Part shown: positions 34,747-46,629 of the stretch, one piece after another | Position numbering within the stretch: position 1 is the stretch's first letter | Layout: each line of letters opens with the position of its first letter | Assembly: GCA_019671135.1 (NCBI GenBank) | Contig: JAHRHY010000009.1 | Span: 620,001-684,000, forward strand | Reading direction: 5' to 3' | Source: Linnemannia hyalina | Lineage: Eukaryota > Mortierellomycota > Mortierellomycetes > Mortierellales > Mortierellaceae | Length of the DNA: 64,000 bases | Made by a program: the position numbers and the translations under genes | Notes under the pieces: model-generated | Databases searched by the model: none | What the model was told of the DNA's origin: nothing | What the model saw: the letters and a program-made list of their open reading frames with translations, nothing else

Positions 34747-37700
34747 ATGGAGAATAACCTTGCAGTCCAGGCAAAGCAAGCCCTGGCCAACCTCTACCAC
34801 TGGGTAGTCGACCACCAACCCCATCACCAAACCGGCAAACAACCAACAACCGTCTCCTCAGTTGTCTTCAAGGCCAGCGCTCTTGCCTCGTCCTACATCG
34901 AGTCGTACCTCAACCCCTCTCACACTCAACAACAGCACCCTGCTGAACGCAGTCTTTACTTGCATTACCAACCACCACACCAACATCACTCAACAGCCGC
35001 TGCCTCTTCTTCTTCCTCCTCTTCTTCGACTTGTGGACCAGTCGATCGTCATAATGCAGAAGGATCTTCGTCATTTTGTTACAGGAGCAACCACGACGGC
35101 TCCTCGCAGAACCCTATCATAGCTTTCTTCCAGTCTATTGCCCACCCAGACCGCTTTTGGCAATCTTGGGACCCCGTTACCAGTTTTGACAGCTTCTTGT
35201 GGAACTATACGCCTGACATCCATGCACTCCAGGAGCGAGTCCTGGGTCTCGATGGACTGGGCGGGCTGAGTGAGAAGTATAACATCGATCCACGGATCTT
35301 GGCGTTGGCGTTGGCTTTGCCGCTGGTGATGGTGCTGCTGGCGGCTTGTGCGGTCATGGGTGCGGGGAACAGTTCTGAGGATGGACCGTCGAGACCGAGG
35401 TATCCGGGTCAGAAGACCGATCCTACCTTGGTTGATGGCGGTAAGGGTGAGCAGAAACAGAAGCAGCAGCAAGGAGTGGGGCGAGGTGGAAGTAAGCAAC
35501 AACAACAACAACAACAGCAGCAGCAGCAAGTAGCTAATGATTCTTCTCTTTCTGGTGGTTCCTCGAAGCGAGGTGAGAAGAAGCAGAGCGGTGGTGGTCC
35601 AAGCGATGGTAAGGTTTCTGAATGGGGAGCAGCGTCGTATTATTTTTTTATCTTTGGCAGGGTACTTGTGTAATCCTTTTGCTCACATACAAATCATGTG
35701 TGCTACTTATTTTTCCTGCATGATAGCCGGTACGAGTCAGTATCTCCTTGGAGCCAACAGTGGTGTTAGTTCGTGGAGCGCTCTTCTTGGATCGATGGGG
35801 TTCCGTGGAGGAGAAACCTTGGATTACAAGCCTCTTGACATCCTTGGTATGTTGGTTCACTCTTCAAGTACACCGCTTGCCATATGTTTGCCATCATCCC
35901 TTGTGCTCAAAAAATATAACCCATTCTTTCATAATTTATTACTTAGCTTCATTCAAAGACGCAACTAACACAAATACAGAGAACCCTGAGAAGGACGCTG
36001 TGGGATCTGTATTAGAGTCGATGAGCGCCTTGGGAAGCGAGATGATGAAGCGGATTCCTTACCAGCATATCCTTGACCAAGATATCGCCCAGCTTCTCGG
36101 TTCTGATTTTCTCGATTCGGACCGTATGTACTCTGACACGCGCTCACACTCACACGAGAAATGACATGCATCTAAATGCGCAACCGAACGAAGATTAATC
36201 TACCCTGATTCTCTCCTTGTCTCGCAATTAGATCCTGCAGACGAGGAAGGATCTTCCGGCGTCAGCTTGGACAAGAGTTCGAACATGCCTGTTCACTCCG
36301 GTGACCATACCAAAGCAAAGGCCGAGTCTGAGATCGCCACTCAAAAATCAAGCAAGGGCGCTACTGGATCTGGCAACCTCAAGGAGCCAGTTGCTTCTGA
36401 CCGTAGTGTCGATTCTGTCGAGTCTACCAAGGCACTCAAGTCTGGCAAGAAACAACCTGCCACTCACAAGCAGAAGCTAGAAAGGCAAGAACAGGAACAG
36501 GATAAGCCAGAAAAACATATCCAGAAACAAGAACGGAATTCGGGACGTCAATCCGGACAAGGTCCAGCCGGTCCTGGCGCAGACGATTCCATCAAGTCAC
36601 CCCAGCATGCGGCGAGTGTCTCTCCTCCCTTGAGGACGCGTATCCCTCGCCCCAGTGGCAGTTTCAAAGAGTCTGATCGTCCCAAGGTCCACCACCTTAC
36701 TCGTGTTCCTACTGCTGCTGCAGCAAAGCTGAGTACCCACCAGACAACCGAAAACATCGGTCGGGATCTCGGATCAAAGATCTTTGGGTTTGTGCAGGAC
36801 AGCCAGTTGCTGAGGAACTTGGATTCGATCTCGGGAGGGCTTTTGGGGTCCGCTGTTGCAACTGTCGCGGCGTTGGCTTTTACTGCTGAGGCGACGGCTG
36901 GGGTCATCAAGAACAACATGCCCGACTCTGTCACAGGTAAAGGGTACAAGACGTTGTGCATTGTATCTCTTGGGAACGTTCATTTAAATAATTTGCCACG
37001 GAAATGTTGAGCTGATATATTGATTTTCTTGCGTAACTTTTGTGAATGCAGATTTCACGGAGGAGGTCAGAGAGTCGTTTGACCACGCGATGAGGGTGCA
37101 AAACAGCAGCGACGCTGAAGGATCCAACAAGAAGGCGTGGGGGGCTCGGGATGCCATCTCCAAGATCATGGAAGATGACAAAGGCGACAACATCGCCTCT
37201 ACCCAAACTCATACCAGGAGCCCTTCCGCGTCTTCTGATACTCTTGTCCACAAAGCCAGCACAGTACCACCACCACCAACACCTTCAAAAACAACAGCAG
37301 TAACAGCAACAGGCACAACCCGAGTCCCGCTCCCCTCTGGTGGTTCAAAACCCCATGCCTCAAAGCCCACCGCCGGATTCAAACCCCACCCAGCAGAGGA
37401 CATTGCACGCCACACCCGGCCTGTCGCGGAAATCGATGAAGGATTTGTCTTGACTTCGGAGGTGGAGGAAAACGAGGCTAATTCTAGGTCTCCGAGTGGA
37501 CCTGCTCCCAAGTCGAAGAAGGCTCTGTCGCAGAATGACAAGTCCTTGTCTGAGGAACTCGCTTCTGCAATGGAGACTGGTCAGAAGGTTTCTTATGCCG
37601 ATGTGGCGGCAGCGGGGACTGGGGCGGCGCCTTCGGCGCATACTGAGCATGAGCATGAGGATTATTATCTGGAGGATGTGGAGGATAGTGGGGAAGAGGC

Positions 37701-38088
37701 TGATAATGACGAGGAGGAGGCAGGAGGACGTGTTGAGGAGGAGGAAGATGATGGCGAGGATACGGATACCTTTGTCGTCGCCAAGGACGCTACTGGGCAT
37801 ATTCCCAGTCGTGCCCGCTTGCAGGAACATCGACCACCGCCAGCCAAGGGCAACAGCCTCACAGAGTTGAAACTGCGACACTCCTACGACGAGATGGTCC
37901 GAAGCATCAGTAGCATCAGCGCCAGTAGTAGTACTACCGGTGGCAGTATTGCGGATGATGAGCAGCCACCGACACTCTCGACAACCGCCAGCTCGGTCCA
38001 GGTTCAAGAGATGACGGTTGATTCGCATGGGAATAAGGTCCCTGTCTCTGAAGCGCGTCGTGATTCTGGATATGACCTCCTGATTTGA
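34747..38088 (+). CDS. 955-residue protein of unknown function with hydrophobic segments and disordered regions
   Basis: Five exons (34747-35608, 35727-35846, 35980-36123, 36232-36936, 37052-38088) join in phase to 955 residues. Every junction is phase 1 at the donor. The start at 34747 has a good context (accATGg). A strong hydrophobic helix lies near 184-206 (ILALALALPLVMVLLAACAV) and is followed by a Gln run (about 250-261). A second hydrophobic Gly/Ala-rich segment (GGLLGSAVATVAALAFTAEA) occurs in exon 4. The rest is hydrophilic and likely disordered: Lys/Glu/Gln-rich (exon 4), His/Ser-rich (exon 1) and a strongly acidic stretch in exon 5 (EEADNDEEEAGG). No known domain is recognised. Possibly a membrane-tethered organelle or scaffold protein; this is inference only. 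AATAAA lies about 45 nt past the stop. Confidence 0.78.
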
Positions 38089-38335
38089 ACGTTGAATGAG
38101 GATTTGTTATCTTTCTGTTTACTTTATTGTTTATGAATAAAAAAAGTTGTGAAAAGTTGTGTAAAGGTAGTCGTTAAAAGAATAGGTATGAAAAGGATGG
38201 GGTCATGGTATTAGAGGGGCGCGGTAGAAATAACGGGGTAAATGGCGGTGGTATGTGTTATGTACAAAAAGCGGGTTGACTAAGGGTAACAAAAAAAAAA
38301 AAAGAGAAGGCCCCATGGTTCGCACAAAGAGTGCT

Positions 38336-40824
38336 CTAAGCATCGGTCATGTTTGCACGGAACTGCTTCTGTCGAATCAAGAACGCCAGGAGAACACAGA
38401 TCCCTGTCCAGAACGCGCACGAGTACCACACAAACTCAGGCATCGTGCTCACCGTCAACGCATAGACCCACGAGATCACCACCGGCGAAACCACCGCCGC
38501 AACAGAATCCACTACCTGCAACGCACCCAACGCGGCACCGAACTGGGAAGGTTCGACAAGATTGGTGAGGAGCGCTTTGAGGGAGGGCGAGGAAATGATG
38601 CATACGGCATGGAGGGCCGTGGCGAGATAGAACATCGTGGTCTCGTTAGCGAGGCCGTAGCCGATATAGGTGATGGAGTTGATGGCGAAGCCGAGACGGA
38701 TCATCCAGGTGTCGAATTTCATGTCGCTGAATTTCTGTTCCTTGGTCCTCAATGTGGAGGTGCCGGTGGTTGAGGGTTCGTCGTTGGTGGCCGCGGTGGT
38801 TGTTGCGGGCTGGTTGAATCGAGGAGTGCCACGGGCTTGTGTCTTGCTTGGTGTCAGTGTATCCAGCGAGTCGACCGACTCTTGACGACGACGGCGATCC
38901 AAGAACGATTCCCCTGCATACCCACCGTACTCATCGCTATCTTCGTCATCATCATCCGATCTGAAGTCAAGGGCAGTTTCTCCCAGGAACTGCAAACTGG
39001 CCGCAATGGTAGGGTCGTTAGGATTGAAAACGGTCTGGTTGCGATCAAGGGCATCTTGGTCCTGATAAGATGTCGAAGCTTGGCTGCCATATGACAACGA
39101 TCGGGTATGAGGTGCTCGGTTCTGGTTTCTGTGAACTTCTTCTGCTGCAGCTTGGGCTGCTTGAGCTGCTGCTAGACGTCTCTGCTTCTTAGTAAATGAC
39201 TTTTGATAGAAATGAACCAGAAGCGGCAAGAAGATCAACATAGTCACCAGGCGCGCCGTCGAGCTGAGCGAGAACATGATCCCGTCCTCATACTCGCTCC
39301 AGTTGAACATCTTGTTGGTGTACAGAATAATAACCGAGAGTGTCCCGCGGTAAGCCAACATCTGCAGAAAAGAAATCGCAGCCAATAGGACGAGATTGGT
39401 GTTCCGGCCGTTGGGTTTGAAGAAGCGGAAGGCTTGGAGGACATGCGAGTGCCATGGTGCGCGTCTTGCCGCGGGCTGCGCTCCTGCTGCGCTACTGTTA
39501 GAAGTCTTGGCGTCGTTGGGCGCAAAGAGTTGACGTAGGTGTTCAGGTTGCATGGAGGGTAAGGACTCGGGCATGACAAATACGGTGAGTAAGAGGCCCA
39601 GGGAGGTGACGACGATGTCGATTAATAAAACCGTCAAGATAGTTCCTGTGGCCTTGGAGATTGATCCTCCCATGTACGGACTAATACCCACAAGGACAGA
39701 GAAGAGAGTGTGAAAAAGAAGAGTAAACAGGTGCGTTATCGGTTAGGACGTGTGGGTGTTTTGTAATCATGACCACATCGTTCACGCTTCGAGAAACCCA
39801 CGAATTACATAGATGTTCAACAGTTCACACGTACCCGATAGCAAGACCAAAGTAGAGGGCGGCATGGATCCACGAGAAGGCGAGACTCCTTTGCGAAGGG
39901 TCAGTGCAATCAGCAGCATAGGCAAGGGCCATGGTCGCACCCAAGGTTGTTCCACCCAACAGACCGTTGACCAGACCCGAGAGAATCATCAGGGGCAGGC
40001 CGATCTGGTCCCAGTAAACGCTCATGAGAACAAAGGAGCCAAGGACCAGCAGGGTATTGAAGAACCCAACTATCATGATGATCTTGCGGCCGTACTTGTC
40101 ACTCAGGGACGCGTAATATCCGATCGTGAACATGCCTATTGTAAGCAAAGAGACAGTTGTTGTTGTTGGGGTGTAAGTTTTGTATTAATAAACGAAGGTT
40201 GTGCGAGAAAGTGCTCTGATGCTCAAAAAAAATAATAATTCTGTGTGACCAGTCGGTGCATCGTTGCCATTTTTGACCATGAACAGCACTCCACCATAAC
40301 AAAACAACACACAACAAACACTTACTGGCAAGGCCGGTGATCACCTCAGTCATGGCCAGGATCTTGGCAGTAAAGGCTTGGATCTCGGCGAGTGAGCATT
40401 CTTCTGCTGGTTTGACAGCAGCAAGGAACGACGAAACGCCGTTCTCAAACGTAATGGGCGTCAACAGAGTGGTCGAGATGTTGGAGGTGTGGCGGTTCAA
40501 GTACTCCCGGCAAAGCAACGCAGCCTGGAACTGACCCTGGGACGAGGCCAACATTCCATTGGTGATCCATGTCATTCCAAAGATCGGGAGGAGCCACAGG
40601 ACTGAAGGGCGCTTGTACCATGGCAGCTGCTCGGTGATGACCTTGACGTAAAGAGCTGTAGCATCGACTTGGGGTTTTTTCTTGTCGCTAGATGAACCCT
40701 TGTTGTTGCTGAGAAGCGGTGTGCTCTCGTTGTCGTTGGTCAAGTCGCTAATGGTTAATACTGAAGGGTGTTGGGGCAAGGTGGCCCGTTGACCACCATT
40801 ACTGTCGCGTCCGTCGCCGTTCAT
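38336..40824 (-). CDS. Major facilitator superfamily transporter
   Basis: Exons 40824-40326, 40135-39835 and 39680-38336 join in phase to 714 residues. MFS motif A is present after the second membrane helix (SLSDKYGRKI, D179-K184). The first 60 residues are hydrophilic. Helix-rich regions flank two large cytosolic inserts: one after PESLPSMQPE, and one of about 130 residues that begins with basic and Ala/Gln-rich sequence (KKQRRLAAAQAAQAAAEE) and includes an acidic DDDDEDSDEY stretch before the last helices. The overall form resembles fungal DHA1-like or tetracycline-type transporters with enlarged loops; the substrate cannot be inferred. It is convergent with the preceding gene (247 bp between stops). 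Confidence 0.88.
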
Positions 40825-42620
40825 GGTTGTCGGTATGTATGTCGAATTCCTGCCCTAGATCTTGTGCTAAGGAGGTAAAGGATGTTACTGCTTGTCAACG
40901 GTGAAAAAAATAAATGGAAAAAAGGTGGGTGAGAGGGGACGGGGAAGAGAGGGGAGACAAAAGATTTTTTTTCCAAGTGTGTTTCAAGAGACAGGGTATG
41001 AAGTCGTTGAGAAGGAGTGTTATGGAGTAAACGAAGAAAGACTTGAAAGTGAATGTGAATGAGGACTGAATGAGGACTGAATGAGAGACGAGGAGAAGAG
41101 AATGGTGGGAACAGTAAGAGAAGGTGAGTGGGTTGGGCTTTTATTAGAAAAAGGTTTTCTTTTCATACAATTGGTGGTAAAGTGCCGTTTTGAGCAGACA
41201 TACATCTTTTTTTTTTTTTTTTTGGTGCAACAACGCGCGCCCATCACCATCGTTTGATCGGGGTCTGACTGAGACAGTCGCGCCTCGACTTGCTTTTCGT
41301 TCGCCTCCTATCTTTTTTCTTTTTTTTGTTTGCGAAACGCAGATCGTTCCTTAAAAGAGTAGCGTCCACGAAAGCTGGTGTTTGTGTGAAACGGGACAAA
41401 AGAGCATCTCAGGCGGAAACAAAGACAATGTAGACAGAAAAACAAAACAAAACAAAAAAAAAGGAAGAATCGATCGTGTGGCCCTGCAGGTTCAAGGAGG
41501 AAGTGCAAAAGGAGTACTTGATCTGCGAGCATGCAAGGAAGGGCGGAGAAGGAAGGAAGGAGACAAAAAGAAGGGACATGGAGATCCCATTCATGCTATG
41601 CCTCCTCCTCCTTGCTCAAAAAAGGAAACAGAAAGAGTTCTTGATCTTGTCCACTCTTCTTTTTTTCGTTTTGAGACGAACGCTCATGATTGAGACCAAG
41701 TCCCTGTTTGACTAAAAGACGGTGAGCTTGGGCTTAAGTGTGTCATGGTGTGACAAAAAACCGAAACATTTACTGCTTGCAATCGCGTACTACTAATTTA
41801 TCACCCCACGGGGTTGAGTAACACCACCACAACGATGAGCGTGCGAAGAAAAGAGAAAAAGGGGATGGTTCCTTCACTCCTTCTCCTGTCATCGATGAAT
41901 TTTCCGCCAGTTATTACTTTTGCAGGACTTGACACCAATCGGATCAGAGACTGGCTCCCGTTTCTTCTGTTATGTTGCTGTTGTTGTTGCTGTATGCATG
42001 AGGGAGTAGCGGTATAGATTCTTGTGGTTTGCAGTCGTGAGCATGGCTTCCTAAAATGGTGAACAAAAGGACATGTTTTCAATATTACCTTTGCTCACAC
42101 TAGAGTTTTTCCTCCCTCTCCCTCTCCCTTCACTTTCACCTTCATTGATACACGCTTTAAGGTCATATCTCACCCCTAATCTCTTTAGTCCAGTCAAAAA
42201 GCGCACCCCTGCTTACCCTACCCCTTTATTCGCCGCGTTTTGATAACCCTTTTTTTACAATGCTTCATGCTTCATGCCTCATAATCGTCCATGTCCTTGA
42301 ACTGCATGATGTACACGCCTTACGCCTTGTGCTTGTGCATGATGTCTGGACAACCATGGGCGCTGTTTGAAGTATCCGAGCCAACTGTTCGAGCGAGCGA
42401 GAAACCTTGTCCCGACACTCTTACCAAGAGTACATGTTCTACGTGCTTGAGGACCGTGGATCAATTTGTTCGGTTTATCATTGAAACTGATTGAGTTTTC
42501 GCTGTCACACGCGCCGCGTTCTATTAGCCGCAGTCTAGCAGTTTAAGGAAAAGAAAAAGAAAAGGCAAGACGGATAGGAGATGTTCATTTCCATTTCCCC
42601 TTCCTTCTCATTCATTCAAC
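40825..42620. other. Intergenic region between divergent MFS and F-box genes
   Basis: It contains the MFS leader (purine-rich on the plus strand, 40905-41120), a 17-T run (41207-41223), a purine-rich stretch at 41500-41590 and CT-rich sequence near 42110-42140. On the minus strand two coding-like scraps occur: 42330-42283 (VYIMQFKDMDDYEA then stop, with AATAAA about 45 nt on) and about 42051-41975 (MLTTANHKNLYRYSLMHT). They cannot be joined into a gene and may be relics. Confidence 0.45.
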
Positions 42621-43574
42621 ATGACCGGACTCTCCATCTTCGACATCCCCTTCATCATCGACGCGATCTGTGAGAACCTCTCAGCTGACGACATCTTTCG
42701 CTGCCGGAAAACCAGCAAACCCCTCCACAAGGCCTTTCTCCGTCCTCACTGGAGAGACATCACCGTCCGCAAGATACTGACGGCGGACGAATTAGACACT
42801 ATTCGGAAGCATGCCCCCTGGATCCGAACTTTGACCATCGACTATCCCGAACACGGCGTTGGCGCAACCTACGACCTTAAGGGCACCATTCTGCCAGTTC
42901 TCCCTGAGTTGACACTTTTGACAAGGATCGATATTACATTGGACGAGATCTTCAACCCGGAGCTGCTCTTCGGGATCCTCAATGTATTGCCAGACTCGGT
43001 TCATATCCTGGAGGTAGACTATGAGGATTACTTTGATGGGGATTGGAAGCAAAGCCGTGTCGAGGAGCCCTGGAAACCCAACAAGTTGGAACACATCTGT
43101 TTCTGCGGTGCCGACGAGTCTGCTAACGAAGACCTCTACCTAATCCCCCTTATCAAAGCCTCTCCAGAATTACAGGCGCTCAGAATCCCCTCCGTCAGCA
43201 GCGATCATGTCGACTCCTTCATGGAAGCGTTAGGCGAGTCGTGCCCAAAACTGAGGTATCTTGTTCTGAACAAGCACAAGGCTGACCATTCTTGGGGTAG
43301 CGAGGCAACCTTGTTTGATCATATCCATCAGCCTCTCAAGATGCTCCGGATCGATCTCGCCCAGGACAGGTACGAGAGCAGTATAGTTATTTCAACCCTG
43401 TTGAAATACTCGGTAGACTCTCTTCAGGAACTTCGTCTTCACAACGTGGACGGTTTACCGGATGAGCTCCTGGACAAATTGGTGGAAAAGTGCCAGAACC
43501 TAAAGGTTATTTATCATAGGGACAATTACAGCTATCAGAGCGCCAATATGATGACGGGCAGAGGATGGAAATGA
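42621..43574 (+). CDS. Short F-box protein with leucine-rich region
   Basis: Single exon, 317 residues. Residues about 3-40 (SIFDIPFIIDAICENLSADD followed by IFRCRKTSKPLHKAFLR) match a divergent F-box, which binds Skp1 in SCF ubiquitin ligases. The rest has spaced leucine-rich segments (LPELTLLTRIDITLDEI, LQALRIPSV, LRYLVLNKHK, LQELRLHNVDGL) that would form an LRR-type target-binding surface. It begins after a CT-rich leader, with a clean ATG at 42621. Such F-box/LRR genes are numerous in Mortierella relatives. Target unknown. Confidence 0.8.
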   Translation: MTGLSIFDIPFIIDAICENLSADDIFRCRKTSKPLHKAFLRPHWRDITVRKILTADELDTIRKHAPWIRTLTIDYPEHGVGATYDLKGTILPVLPELTLLTRIDITLDEIFNPELLFGILNVLPDSVHILEVDYEDYFDGDWKQSRVEEPWKPNKLEHICFCGADESANEDLYLIPLIKASPELQALRIPSVSSDHVDSFMEALGESCPKLRYLVLNKHKADHSWGSEATLFDHIHQPLKMLRIDLAQDRYESSIVISTLLKYSVDSLQELRLHNVDGLPDELLDKLVEKCQNLKVIYHRDNYSYQSANMMTGRGWK

Positions 43575-44848
43575 CCCGCCTTTCGTCGATAGCTACTCTT
43601 TTTTTTTTTACTGCTGGCTCGGCCCTGATCTTTACGGAGATCTATCTCAAATATAATCTAAATCAATGAAAAGAATTGCCCATGAATGCACAAACACGAC
43701 TTTTCTTCCTAATGAATTTAGAAATATTCCGAGTCGAGCTTCCATTCCATCCCTATCACATCCAATTGTTTGGGTGTCATATACACGTCCTTTTTTCACG
43801 CTGAAAGTATATACATGTAGTCAACGGACAAGCATGATATTAAGACAGGACATGCCTCGACTATTCTTATCGACTGCTCTCACAACAATAAAAAAAAAAG
43901 AGACGCTTCCGCTTTAGGGTCACCTTTGAACAACAAAGTAAGAAGAATGGAAGCAGAACCGATTCGAAGTTTTGGGAGGCCGTGTAAAGCAAAGATCAAT
44001 GCCGAGAGTGTGAAGGTATGAGGTTGTTGTTGTTGCGTCACATAGAATTACCATGCACCATCTGATGTTGGGAGGTATTCGATTCTTGAGTCAACTTTCT
44101 TGCGTGTCCATCGCCGTCGAGAGGTAAAACAGGAAGGTTAGAAGAGGGAGTAGATGTTCGTGTTTTCCGCGGCGCTTTCAAGCTACGACTGCGGTGTTCA
44201 CTGGACTTTCACGGCGCTTGTTTTTCTCCTAAAGAAGAAAAGGAGGGCGCGCTCTTGAACAGAAAAAAAAAGTGCATTATTTAGTGGATACTTGGGTCTT
44301 GGGTCTTGGGTGAAGGACCTTTAAAAGGAACATCAACGGGACGAAAAAAATAATGCCGAGATGTATTCACCCTGTCGTTGTAAGCCGTGTATTCACACGC
44401 CTTGTCTTGAGGAAAAAAAAAACAGACACACGAACGAATCAGAGAACGGAGCAGGTGGACAGGAATAAAAACAGAAAAGGGCGGCGGCGCGGCGCGTTCT
44501 TGTTTGGCATGAACTTTATTACCCTGCAGTGAACTTGCACCTTAACGATCCTTACCAGGGTTTCCCCTTTGCCAAGAAAACATGAAAGACGCGACTCTCA
44601 GCTCAACTGTATTCTTTCGGCATGTCTCTTGTTAAAGTCGACTTTATTTTGCGACTTGAGGATGCTTCTTTCTTGGTCTCATAACTCACAGATGTGTACC
44701 CTCGAGAGCCATCGACCATCTGAACTGGTATAAAAAGGGATCCTTTTCAACACCCTAAATCCCACTTCATCACTCACTCAAACCCTCCTCTTCCTCCCCC
44801 AACTCCACACACACCCTACACAAAAAGCACACATCCACATCCATAACT
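43575..44848. other. Intergenic region
   Basis: No gene is supported. It includes a GC-rich patch (44482-44500), short tandem GGGTCTT units (44294-44312), and the promoter of the small secreted protein with a TATA box at 44729. Confidence 0.5.
44729..44736 (+). promoter_or_regulatory. TATA box of the small secreted protein gene
   Basis: TATAAAAA lies 120 nt before the ATG at 44849. It is the clearest TATA box in the window and fits a highly regulated single-exon gene. Confidence 0.55.
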
Positions 44849-45139
44849 ATGCGTTTCGCTATCATCTCCACCCTTGCAACCCTGGTCCTCGCTACCATCG
44901 CACAGGCCGCGCCTTCCGAAAACGCCCGCTGCAGTGGAGGCAGCCTGACGCTCGCCAACGGCGCCAATCTGGTCTGCAACAGCTGTGTCATTACCAACGT
45001 CTCTGGCCGCACCAAGACCACCACAGGCCCTGAACGTCTCCAGGCACTCAAAGAGTGTGCCCTCAAGCCTCTTTCTACTGGCGAGTGCTATTATGTTAAT
45101 GGACATCTTTACTGCCCCTTCCCTTGCTCCAGGTGCTAG
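44849..45139 (+). CDS. Small secreted cysteine-rich protein
   Basis: Single exon, 96 residues. The first 20 residues form a clear signal peptide (MRFAIISTLATLVLATIAQA, cleavage likely before APSENARC). The mature chain of about 76 residues has eight cysteines: one near the N-terminus, CNSC, KEC, GEC, YC and a terminal PCSRC, so four disulfides are possible. No known toxin, hydrophobin or CFEM pattern fits. A TATA box stands 120 nt upstream and AATAAA about 45 nt past the stop. It belongs to the effector-candidate or cell-surface class of small secreted proteins; function unknown. It is convergent with COQ10, with 218 bp between stops. Confidence 0.8.
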   Translation: MRFAIISTLATLVLATIAQAAPSENARCSGGSLTLANGANLVCNSCVITNVSGRTKTTTGPERLQALKECALKPLSTGECYYVNGHLYCPFPCSRC

Positions 45140-45357
45140 ATATCCTTTATCAAAAGGACTGCACGTATCGTTGGAGAAGTGATGAATAAAATATTTTACC
45201 AAAGTTTACTTTCCAGTGTCGGAATGTGACATTATGTTGTTTATGAGGGATGGTTCTATTTTGTTACTCTATCAGGTCTATCTACATAAAAAAAAATACT
45301 CTCGTCCCCCCTCATCTTTCGCCTATTCAGTCCTTGAAGAGAAAAACGTGCGATAGA

Positions 45358-46629
45358 TCACCGCTTTCCGTAGAGGACTTCAGCGCGCTTGACGAAAGCC
45401 GCCAACATCTCCTTGGAGACCTGGTCAAAGAACAGCGAGGACATGGACGCGTGGACAGGTGACGCAAACTCAAACTCGATCTCGAAATCGACCCAGACCA
45501 AGGGGTAGTCGCTCGGCTTCATGGTCGCCAGGTTTGAGGGTGAGGCCGTCCTTTGGAGAATGACTTGCTTTGGAGATGGTGTATGTGCTGGTGCTTGACC
45601 AGAAGTTGCCGACGACTCCTTGGTTGATGTTGACTGCGCTCCGATGGGTATACTTGTCGATGGCACTGTAGAGGGACTTGGCGAAGATGGCGATGGTGAC
45701 AACTTCGAGGGTGAAGTTGATGGTATCGTCCTTGGACGTGGCAAGGCTGCCTCGCCAAAGACCGCAGCGGCAGTAAAGTGGTGTCTTGGTTGCTCCTGTA
45801 CCTTTGGCGTCGCAATTGTCGCTGCTGGTGCTGTTGTTGTTGTTGTTGTCGTTGTTGTAGGAGGTGATGGCTGCTGCGACGCCCTTTCCGTCTCTGTCTC
45901 CTGCCCCTCTGCCGATACAGCAGCTACAGACTCCTTCTCGCTATCATCATCAGCGGCCGGCCGGGTTAACAACTGCGATTCCTGAACTTCCTGATCCATC
46001 GTAGCCTCGAGCGTCGAGGTCTTGGGAACATTGGGCGTAAACCTCCAGGTGGTCGACAACTCCTTGAACAGTTTCGAGTCATACGAGACCGCACGCACCA
46101 CCCAAGGCTCCTGACAGGTCACCGTCGAGACATATCGTTCCTGAAGTGAGTTGAATCCGATTCCCAGCTCTCCATGTCGGACTGTCACCTCACTTCCTCC
46201 CTTGACCACCCCTACCAGAGCATCCGAAGCCTTCTTCCTTCTCTCCTCCGATCCGGTGCTCTCCGATCCAGATCCAGATCCGAGAGACAAGGGCGCAGAC
46301 ATTTTGGAGTATGTGCACCAGGGCAAAAACTTGTAGTAGTCATCGACATTAGCGACGAGGTCGTAAAACTCTTGTTGCGAGTACTTGAGTAGCGTACGGT
46401 CCTTGTAGTGTCGGGAACTGGAGAGTGGTTTGAGCAGGTTCGGGAGTTGTGGGAGTTTTGGGAGTGTGATAAAATGACGTCGACTGGTGCCTGTCGTAAC
46501 AGTAGTAAGAGTAGAAGTGGTGCCGGAAGACCACTGTGGCGCAGGTTGTGCTCTTGTTGAAGAATAAAAACGAATGCAGTGTGCATTCCAATGACGGCAC
46601 GGAGTTGATGTCCTGATGAGGGTCCTCAT
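45358..46629 (-). CDS. COQ10: Coenzyme Q-binding protein COQ10 (mitochondrial START domain) with a large insertion
   Basis: Single exon of 423 residues starting at the first ATG (46629); the frame opens upstream but without ATG. The N-terminus is Arg-rich, suitable as a mitochondrial presequence. The START-type domain begins near residue 54 with RHFITLPKLP, then LLKYSQQEFYDLVANVDDYY, KFLPWC, and VGVVKGGSEVTVRHGELGIG up to WRFTPN near 202. It resumes at about 375 with DYPLVWVDFEIEFEFASPVH and ends FFDQVSKEMLAAFVKRAEVL. In between lies about 170 residues of Ser/Thr/Pro-rich low-complexity sequence. COQ10 chaperones ubiquinone for respiration and synthesis in the inner membrane. The start lies 186 bp from the eIF3a stop. 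Confidence 0.88.
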   Translation of the reverse strand: MRTLIRTSTPCRHWNAHCIRFYSSTRAQPAPQWSSGTTSTLTTVTTGTSRRHFITLPKLPQLPNLLKPLSSSRHYKDRTLLKYSQQEFYDLVANVDDYYKFLPWCTYSKMSAPLSLGSGSGSESTGSEERRKKASDALVGVVKGGSEVTVRHGELGIGFNSLQERYVSTVTCQEPWVVRAVSYDSKLFKELSTTWRFTPNVPKTSTLEATMDQEVQESQLLTRPAADDDSEKESVAAVSAEGQETETERASQQPSPPTTTTTTTTTAPAATIATPKVQEQPRHHFTAAAVFGEAALPRPRTIPSTSPSKLSPSPSSPSPSTVPSTSIPIGAQSTSTKESSATSGQAPAHTPSPKQVILQRTASPSNLATMKPSDYPLVWVDFEIEFEFASPVHASMSSLFFDQVSKEMLAAFVKRAEVLYGKR

